Part shown: one piece after another, positions 57,901 to 64,000 of the stretch
Layout of the letters: each line of letters starts with the position of its first letter
Numbering within the stretch: position 1 is the stretch's first letter
Origin: Microvelia longipes
Taxonomy: Eukaryota; Arthropoda; Insecta; Hemiptera; Veliidae
Length of the DNA: 64,000 nucleotides
Assembly (NCBI GenBank): GCA_018340805.1
Contig: JACMZG010001914.1
Location: 4,293,411 to 4,357,410 of the forward strand
Direction: 5' to 3'
Program-made: the position numbers and the translations under genes
The notes under the pieces: model-generated
The model's input: only the letters and a program-made list of their open reading frames with translations
What the model was told of the DNA's origin: nothing
The model's database searches: none

Positions 57901-60900
57901 TTTCTCTGATTTCTCTGATTTAAAAAAAAAAATAAGACAAAAGAAATCGCATAAGTGAAAGATCACATAAAATCTTCATAACGTTTCACTGTTACTGACA
58001 ATAATTCAATATAAAAAGGTCATATAAAACAATTCTCTAGAGTGCTCTATATAAAACTAAATTAATTTCTAATATGAATGAGTGACTCACAGAGGGCAGA
58101 AAACTGCATGTTCCTAGGTACACAGTCATATGGAGTCAGATCAATGCTCTTGACATATCTCATGTTAGCCAAGTCTAACTTGTACAGTCCTCTTTGGTTA
58201 GTGTGACTCACATAGCCAAATTTGTAACTATGTTGCATGTCCTAACCATTAACCGAAAAAATAAAAATATATAAATACATAGATATTTTTTGTGAGATTT
58301 GTATGCCTGGTTCAGTAGTGATAAGTGGGTATTAATGAGGCAAAGTAATATTGTTTTATATAACTACATTTCGCTCTAACCTGAGCATATTCATGTTATA
58401 AAATATAATATTTATTTGTGTAATTTTAGTTAAACAATATTTTGAAGATTAAATAATATTTTCATCCATTTAGAATGTTTGAAATTATCAACTCGCCAGC
58501 TACATATGGCATTTCCATAAAATATAGCCACACCAAACACATAGCCATTGAAAACACTTAACAATGCCAGACGCTTTCTGCTGGTTTCAACCAAATTTGG
58601 TTTGATTCAGATGAAAATTGTGGCTATAGTTTGGCAAATAAAATTGATATTTTGTGAGACTAAAATGATGGTGTGTAACCTACCCCCCTCCCCAGTTTAG
58701 CCTCTGGGTTAAACATAATGATTCCTTTGGCTGGCACCTCTTGATTCAACATAACAAGCATAAAAGTGTGTTTATGTAATGAGAGTTTTTCCTCTTTTGG
58801 TTTGTAAATAACTATTACATTCATTTATTATAATTTTTTTTTAATAAAGTTCATTGTTTCAGATAATTGCAAATATTTTCACTCCACTGTACACCCTATT
58901 AAATTAGTAAGTGGTTAATATCAAGATTCAACACATATTAAACAATTAAATTTCATTAATTCATTCTATTCACCAATTTATTTCTTAAATAATAATACAG
59001 GTCACCTGATTTGGAGGAATAAAGAGATTAGTGACTAAATCAAACTGTCCGTCAATTGGTTCTGGGTGGACGGTATGGTGCTTTCTCTTCTGTGATGCAT
59101 CTCTGATCACCTGGAAACAACAGACAAATTTTAATCTTCAAACTATTTTGAGTAGCATGGGCCATAAGTTATCACTTGCGGGTTTGGCATAACTTGACAT
59201 ATTGACAACAAGTAAAAGCCACTTTAACTAGCAGATTTAGAGTAACTTTATGTATTGACAAATATATAAAACAAGCTAATGCCACTATTACTTGCTCGTT
59301 TGGTATAACTTAATATATCTACTACCACTACGACTACTTAAATATTTAAACCCTATTACTCCCTATTATAACCAAGGAACTTAAATAAAAAGGAAGGAGT
59401 TTATTAGACCTCTTCAATGTAAAGAAAGTTGCTAACCCCCCCCCCACCCCTATTCCTTTGTAGACTGAACATCCATCTTACCCTAATACTTCTTGATCCA
59501 ATTTACTGTTAAGTTATAAACATATCGTTTCATATGTTACTTCTTAATGATTTTGTTGTGTTTAATTGAACAATTTAATTTTATTTTTACACTGATTAAA
59601 ATGTTCAGTTATATAACTTAAATGAAAATAAAATAAAATAAACCAAGTTGCTGTTAAGAGTGAAATAATTCAAACCTTATTTTTGTCTCATTTTTTTTAA
59701 AAGGATTGGATCTTTGATAAATCGTTTTTCGTCATTGTTTTTTCTATAAAATTAAATTACTTACTTGAACAGTCTTGATTCCTTGGTCTATTCTTGATCT
59801 CCAGTTCAAGACCCATACCTGATCCAGATGAGGTACGTACCATAAACCAACTGGCCTTTTATCAGTCACTACCACCTGTAAGTTAAATCAACTAATTAAT
59901 ATGACAACAACTTTACACTCGCTACACAGCCATAATCTTAAGTGAGAAGAATATGGAATATGGAAAAAAAACACACCTATGAAGGTCAGGTAGAGATTTG
60001 AGCTTAGCATGGAGTGCTTGCGTCAAGCAAGTTCTATACAGCATTTGGAAGAAGAAATCAGTCGACATTAGAATGACTATGAACAGTACAGTCTAAACTT
60101 TATGGAATAGAGTTATGAGGCAACTCTTCTAAAATATCTTCCACATTAATTATACAAAAAAAAGATGTTTAGGCTAATAAAAGGAATGCCCAGAAAGTCG
60201 TCTAGTAAAAAATATGGGAATTATGACCTTACCAGGCTTGTTTATTTTAGAAAATATTAAAATAGCTAGAAAAAATATAAAGAATTTTAAAACAACTGGT
60301 CAGATGCACAGGTATCCAACACAACTTGGTCATAGACTATTGATAAGAAAACACAGAAGTGACCATTACAAAAAAAACCTCCAAGTATTCTGCTATAGTT
60401 CTTTATAATAAATTGCCAGATAATATAAAATAATAATAATAAAAAATAATAGCTTCATAAAAAAAAGTAAAAAAAAAATGTTAACTAATTTGGTTCCCTA
60501 TAGTATAAATAGTTATTTAAGTTATAAATTTGAAAACAAAAATTTAAATAAAAAAGTAAATAAATCTATAATATAGCAAGCTTATTAGATGTATAAATAT
60601 TAATTTTATTTTCTTTTAAGTACTTATGTATAATTTACTATGTATTTGACTAATTCAATGTATTTTTTGTAAATATGTTTTTGAATAAATAAAGGTTTTC
60701 TTATTCTTATTCTATGAGATTGTTTGCTTTCTTCTTCTATGTGAGGGTTTATTTGAGAATGGGAAAGCCTTGAGATTTCATAAAATGTAAAAGAAAATAG
60801 ACGTTAGTGAGAATGGAGTTGTTAATGATACTTATAGTTTCTTGTGATGTCTTTCTGTTGTTATCTTGTCTTACAGTCTATCGTTTAGTTTAAAAATCCC

Positions 60901-63191
60901 CAAGGCCATAAGTATTTTGGGGATTAACCAATCAGAGAAGTCGCTGCCAACCTCTCACTTAAAAAGAGAAAAAAATCCCTACCACAATAACCGCTGTAGG
61001 GAAAAAACCTTCTTCCCGGCAATCGTTCACTTTGTTTGTGGTTCTTCTTTTGAAGAACCACATTATTACATTACATCGGTTTGAAAACTACTTTCAAATT
61101 AATCTTAAAATGATATTTTAAAATAAAACACAAAAAAAATGTAAAAAAAAACATCGCCATGAAAATACAGGTAAAATAACATAGTTTTTTCCTGCTCCCT
61201 TCTTGCAGGGTTTTTTTTCTTTAGAAACAGTGGTGTCTAAACTGACCTGTCAATATTTTTAAACTAAAAGATAGACTGTAAGCTGTGATGAGAGATTTTG
61301 CTGTTATATTGGACACCTCATTATGTGAACCTCGGAACTTTTCCTCATCACATCGGATTCGCTACTCTCATCCTCTCTACTGCGGACTCGCTTCGCTTGT
61401 CCTTAATATATACAAATCGTTAAATTTATACAGTGACACATATCTTTGGACTCACTTCACATGTATAGTAAATACATCATTCTCAGCCAACCCATCCAGG
61501 CACTGAACACATTATAAAAATCAAATTTTAAAAAATCGATGAGAATTGGACAACTATCCAATTAAATTAGCATTTGGTGTAGCCAATCAGAAATGTGAGG
61601 AAAAGTTCCAAGGTACCCCATGTTTTTATTTTTATGTTAGACTACACCATTATCGGTAGTAAAATCTAAAGCTTAAACAAATCTAAATAGACAATAATAT
61701 GGACTTACATCAACAACGACCATCTGTATCTTGCTGATAACCAATACTCTATCTTTCATTGGTTGAGTCACGTAAACATATCGATTGGCTACATTAATAG
61801 CTTGGCCCCAACTGCAATTGACACCTTTATCACCGCATACATATTCCTGTAACAAGCAATGTTTCCTTCTTTGATGATGCAGCAATAATAAATTTAGAAA
61901 TAAGGTTCCAAAAAAATCCTAGACATTTGAAAATAGTCCTAGACATTTTAAAAGGGCCCTAGACCTTAAAAATAGTCTCTAATCTTAACTGATCTGTGGT
62001 TTCATCTGGCTCAGTAAATTGGTCTATTTGAGTACTAATTCACCAATATATTTTAGATATTGTCCTCAAAATTTGGTAATTTTGTTACCACTCTTAAATC
62101 TCTAAGTGATAAATTGCACTATTCCGCAACACAAACAGTTACGAAAACAACATTAAATCCTAAGAGGTTAAATTCTAGGAGATTAATGAAGACTTCAGTC
62201 CTTTAAAATGTTTTGTTTAATTTACCTACAAATATTCAAACCGTACAATATAAAAATGGCTCAAAAAAACCCTGAGTATCGAAAAAGTACCATGGATGAT
62301 AGTTTATAGTGCTTAAAACACCTTAAGGTCTCATATCTGTCGTTTCAAAGATCCCGTAGACCCGGAACTTAAGAGTGGTGTCTACCTGATCCAGTGTGGT
62401 AGCTGTAAAGCGCAGTATGTAAGACAGACAGGTAGGAACCTGCGTACCGGGGCTCTGGAGCACCTGCGTATACTAGCAGGTTTTATCAACATCTTATCAA
62501 AGAAGGATATGATGATGCTGATCACCAAGCAGGTTTTATTCATTTTGTTAATAAAGGCAGAAAGATGGACGCCCTAGAAAAATTTGAGATCTGTAGAAGC
62601 AGGTAGGTCATGGGAGACCTGAATCTTAATAGAAAAGGGGCGTGTTCGGAGTTGCTTAAGGAATTAGTAAGAATGACTCCCCCGCGTCAAGAGGTTAGTC
62701 TGTATTCAGTCTCAACAATGAAAAAATCTAATAAATATTCTTCTATTTCCTTTCCTTCATCTCACCGGTATGTTTATTTAAAGACTGTTTTTTTAACAAT
62801 TTTTGACGTATGTTTAAGTTTTATTTTTTAAACTTAACAAAAGCGATAACCAAATTACCATATTTGGGTATCCAATAAAGGAAACTTCAAAATAGATAGA
62901 AAATGGAGTTTTCAATAAATACTTCTTCGTGTTAGATAGTTGGAGGTGTATGGAGTGAACAAGACCTCAACCACATCTGTGGTTAGCACAGTTCTCGAGA
63001 TATTAAGCCCATGTTTATTATATTTTTTAAGAGAATTTTCATGAAAAAAATACGCTTGTTAAAACAAACCTGTGTTCCAGGGATGATATCAGTTGACTGA
63101 ATTTGATGATAGAGTCTGCAAGCATTGGGTTCATACACAGAAACACCCCAATCGTGAAAAGCAAAGAATCTCCTCTCTTCGTTGGGAGCAG
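54718..63191 (-). CDS. Follistatin-related protein 5-like, C-terminal part, last eight exons
   Basis: Probably a secreted or extracellular protein. The visible part is the C-terminal beta-propeller-like region; the Kazal, EF-hand and Ig-like domains expected at the N-terminus would lie beyond the window. Exons, in gene order: 63070-63191, 61709-61846, 59765-59875, 59006-59110, 58091-58241, 56756-56956, 55765-55911 and 54718-54947. All have GT-AG borders and consistent phases, giving about 401 codons. Markers are FHDWGVSVYEPNACRLYHQI, NVANRYVYVTQPMKDRVLVI, YVPHLDQVWVLNWRS, LDLANMRYVKSIDLTPYDCV, MDSLTDTVMSHKIELNGRPY, TLNISDVTFYPSQTTHGYDL with DILFLNLLSGKVEMI, and FVLNGETRTVNCEI near the end. 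The pattern is that of FSTL4/FSTL5 proteins. No break is seen. Confidence 0.87.
55466..55681 (+). mobile_element. SINE-A copy 2 (tRNA-derived)
   Basis: Head tagctgcggtcgtatagtac, box B GGTTCACAGCC (55510-55520), the same body as the copy at 37898, tail (ATT)n. It lies in the last intron of the fstl5-like gene, antisense. Confidence 0.85.
55765..55911 (-). CDS. fstl5-like exon
   Basis: 147 bp. Encodes GGLKFLFDVKTTLNISDVTF, YPSQTTHGYDLYASAVDKED and ILFLNLLS, plus one base before gtaaga. Confidence 0.93.
56756..56956 (-). CDS. fstl5-like exon
   Basis: 201 bp. Encodes GLMVVECEEAVTHRPTGQVV, MDSLTDTVMSHKIELNGRPY and VSPNSRLAVTVDRSIQGVTL, then VVQQII plus one base before gttagt. Confidence 0.93.
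56957..58090 (-). other. fstl5-like intron, nothing recognised
   Basis: AT-rich intron DNA. No repeat family or RNA gene seen. Confidence 0.4.
58091..58241 (-). CDS. fstl5-like exon
   Basis: 151 bp. Encodes DMQHSYKFGYVSHTNQRGLY, then KLDLANMRYVKSIDLTPYDC and VPRNMQFSAL, plus one base before gtgagt. Confidence 0.92.
58242..59005 (-). other. fstl5-like intron, nothing recognised
   Basis: AT-rich intron DNA without a recognisable element. The next intron (59111-59764) is equally plain, apart from a C-run at about 59435-59445. Confidence 0.4.
59006..59110 (-). CDS. fstl5-like exon
   Basis: 105 bp, phase 0. Encodes VIRDASQKRKHHTVHPEPID, then GQFDLVTNLFIPPNQ before gtgacc. Confidence 0.92.
59765..59875 (-). 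CDS. fstl5-like exon
   Basis: 111 bp, phase 0. Encodes VVVTDKRPVGLWYVPHLDQV, then WVLNWRSRIDQGIKTVQ before gtaagt. Confidence 0.92.
60160..60715 (+). mobile_element. Non-LTR retrotransposon 3' end
   Basis: Broken frames give HRYPTQLGHRLLIRKHRSDH, then YKKNLQVF and, after a frameshift, a NKLPDNIK-type end, as in the C-terminus of non-LTR RT ORFs. The 3' UTR closes with tttgaataaataaaggtttt and a ttctta repeat tail. It lies in an fstl5-like intron, antisense. Confidence 0.7.
60874..61277 (-). mobile_element. 404-bp TA-flanked MITE, copy 2
   Basis: Ends CAGTCTATCGTTTAGTTT and aaactaaaagatagactg, flanked by TA on both sides (60872-60873 and 61278-61279). The interior is the reverse complement of copy 1 at 29085-29488, with no net length change. 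In an fstl5-like intron. Confidence 0.88.
61325..61405. repeat. Short dispersed repeat (inverted orientation)
   Basis: cctcggaacttttcctcatc, acatcggattcgctactctc and gcggactcgcttcgcttgtc, the reverse complement of the block at 35505-35582. A diverged direct copy lies at about 61565-61620. Confidence 0.6.
61709..61846 (-). CDS. fstl5-like exon
   Basis: 138 bp, phase 0 at both ends. Encodes EYVCGDKGVNCSWGQAINVA, then NRYVYVTQPMKDRVLVIS and KIQMVVVD before gtaagt. Confidence 0.92.
62290..62720 (+). mobile_element. Penelope-like retroelement remnant 3 (GIY-YIG end)
   Basis: Reads ELKSGVYLIQCGSCKAQYVR, then QTGRNLRTGALEHLR, a GIY-YIG nuclease core in which YIGQT has become YVRQT. HFVNKGRKMDALEKFEI follows in a shifted frame. 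No RT part remains. It is in an fstl5-like intron, antisense. Confidence 0.75.
63070..63191 (-). CDS. fstl5-like exon (first visible)
   Basis: 122 bp after ttctag; two bases complete a codon from the missing upstream exon. Encodes APNEERRFFAFHDWGVSVYE, then PNACRLYHQIQSTDIIPGTQ, phase 0 before gtttgt. Confidence 0.88.
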
Positions 63192-63321
63192 CTAGAACAA
63201 AATTTCAAACAACATAAGATCCAAACGGCCAAAATCATTGATTCCAATATACACCACACAATTAATGTAAAAATACTACTGTCAGGTTGTAGTAGTTGGG
63301 TGAAAAGGACAATGCAGCCAT

Positions 63322-64000
63322 ATAGGCCACATTGAATCACGGAGGATAGGTGATTGAATTTAGGGTATAGACCACATGAATCCTGGCTGATAGGTGACAT
63401 TGAATTTAGGTAGACCACATTGAATCCTGGCTGATAGGTGACATTTGAATAGGGTATTCGAATCCTGGCTGATAGGTGACATTGAATTTAATAGAACCAC
63501 ATTGAATCCTGGCTGATAGGTGACATTGAATTAGGGTATAGGCCACATGAATCCTGGGCTGATAGGTGACATTGAATTAGGGTATAGGCCACATGAATCC
63601 TGGCTGATAGGTGACATTGAATTTAGGGGTATAGACCACATTGAATCCTGGCTGATAGGTGACATTGAATTTAGGTATAGGCCACATCGAATCCTGGCTG
63701 TAGGTGACATTGAATTTAGGGTATAGACCACATTGAATCCTGGCTGATAGGTGACATTAAATTTAGGGGTATAGACCACATTGAATCCAGACAGATAGGA
63801 GACATTAAATTCAGGGGTATAGACCACATTGAATCCAGACAGATAGGAGACATTAAATTCAGGGGTATAAGCCACATCGAATCCAGACAGATAGGTGACA
63901 TTGAATTCAGGGGTATAGGGTATATTGAATCCAGGCAAATAGGTGACATTAAATTCAAGCCAATAAACCAATTTTATCCAGGCAAATAGGCCATATTGAA
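63322..64000. repeat. About 48-bp minisatellite, running off the window end
   Basis: Unit ccacattgaatcctggctga, taggtgacattgaatttagg, gtatagac. About 14 copies, with a variant block (ccagacagatag) at the right. Some phases stay open for 146 codons, but this is a repeat artefact. It lies in an fstl5-like intron, 130 bp from an exon. Confidence 0.94.

Noticed and set aside
63531..63971. 146-codon open frame with repeated FNVTYLSGF-type units
   Set aside because: It is a reading of the 48-bp minisatellite, whose unit length happens to be a multiple of three.

Overview
The window is AT-rich nuclear DNA from an animal, almost certainly an insect: split genes with GT-AG introns, a trehalose-transporter-type sugar carrier, and many DNA transposon derivatives, Penelope-like elements, non-LTR elements and tRNA-derived SINEs. 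A hemipteran would fit, but the species cannot be fixed from sequence alone.

Layout. (1) 103-8126, + strand: the 3' part of a facilitated trehalose/sugar transporter (Tret1-like, MFS). The last five exons (2525-8126) join into one clean 352-codon frame, while the exon before them (103-286) carries stops and frame breaks. (2) 12269-33662, - strand: a complete nmd3 gene (60S ribosome export adaptor). All 11 exons could be traced with matching splice phases, giving 502 residues. Its introns hold a Penelope-like element, two non-LTR fragments, a palindromic MITE, an hAT-like MITE, a SINE, a TA-flanked MITE and a nested MULE. (3) 35768-36943, - strand: a single-exon cwc27 gene (spliceosomal cyclophilin-like protein), 391 residues. 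(4) 37 kb to 54.7 kb: a repeat-rich gene desert with SINEs, hAT-like MITEs, a 380-bp palindrome and several long minisatellites. (5) 54718-63191, - strand: the last eight exons of a follistatin-related protein 5-like gene (C-terminal propeller region), whose 5' end lies beyond the window.

The genes have unrelated jobs: sugar uptake at the plasma membrane, ribosome export, pre-mRNA splicing and a secreted or extracellular protein. nmd3, cwc27 and the fstl5-like gene lie on the same strand, and the sugar transporter converges on nmd3.

The main points of interest are structural. A MULE with 126-bp inverted repeats and a 9-bp target duplication sits inside another inverted-repeat element. A minisatellite downstream of nmd3 repeats the last codons and stop of the gene. 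Three Penelope-like pieces each keep a GIY-YIG signature. A hammerhead-like CTGATGA/GAAA motif lies at 42665-42708. SINEs share their 3' tail with a local LINE, and that tail has seeded a tandem array next to a sugar-transporter exon.
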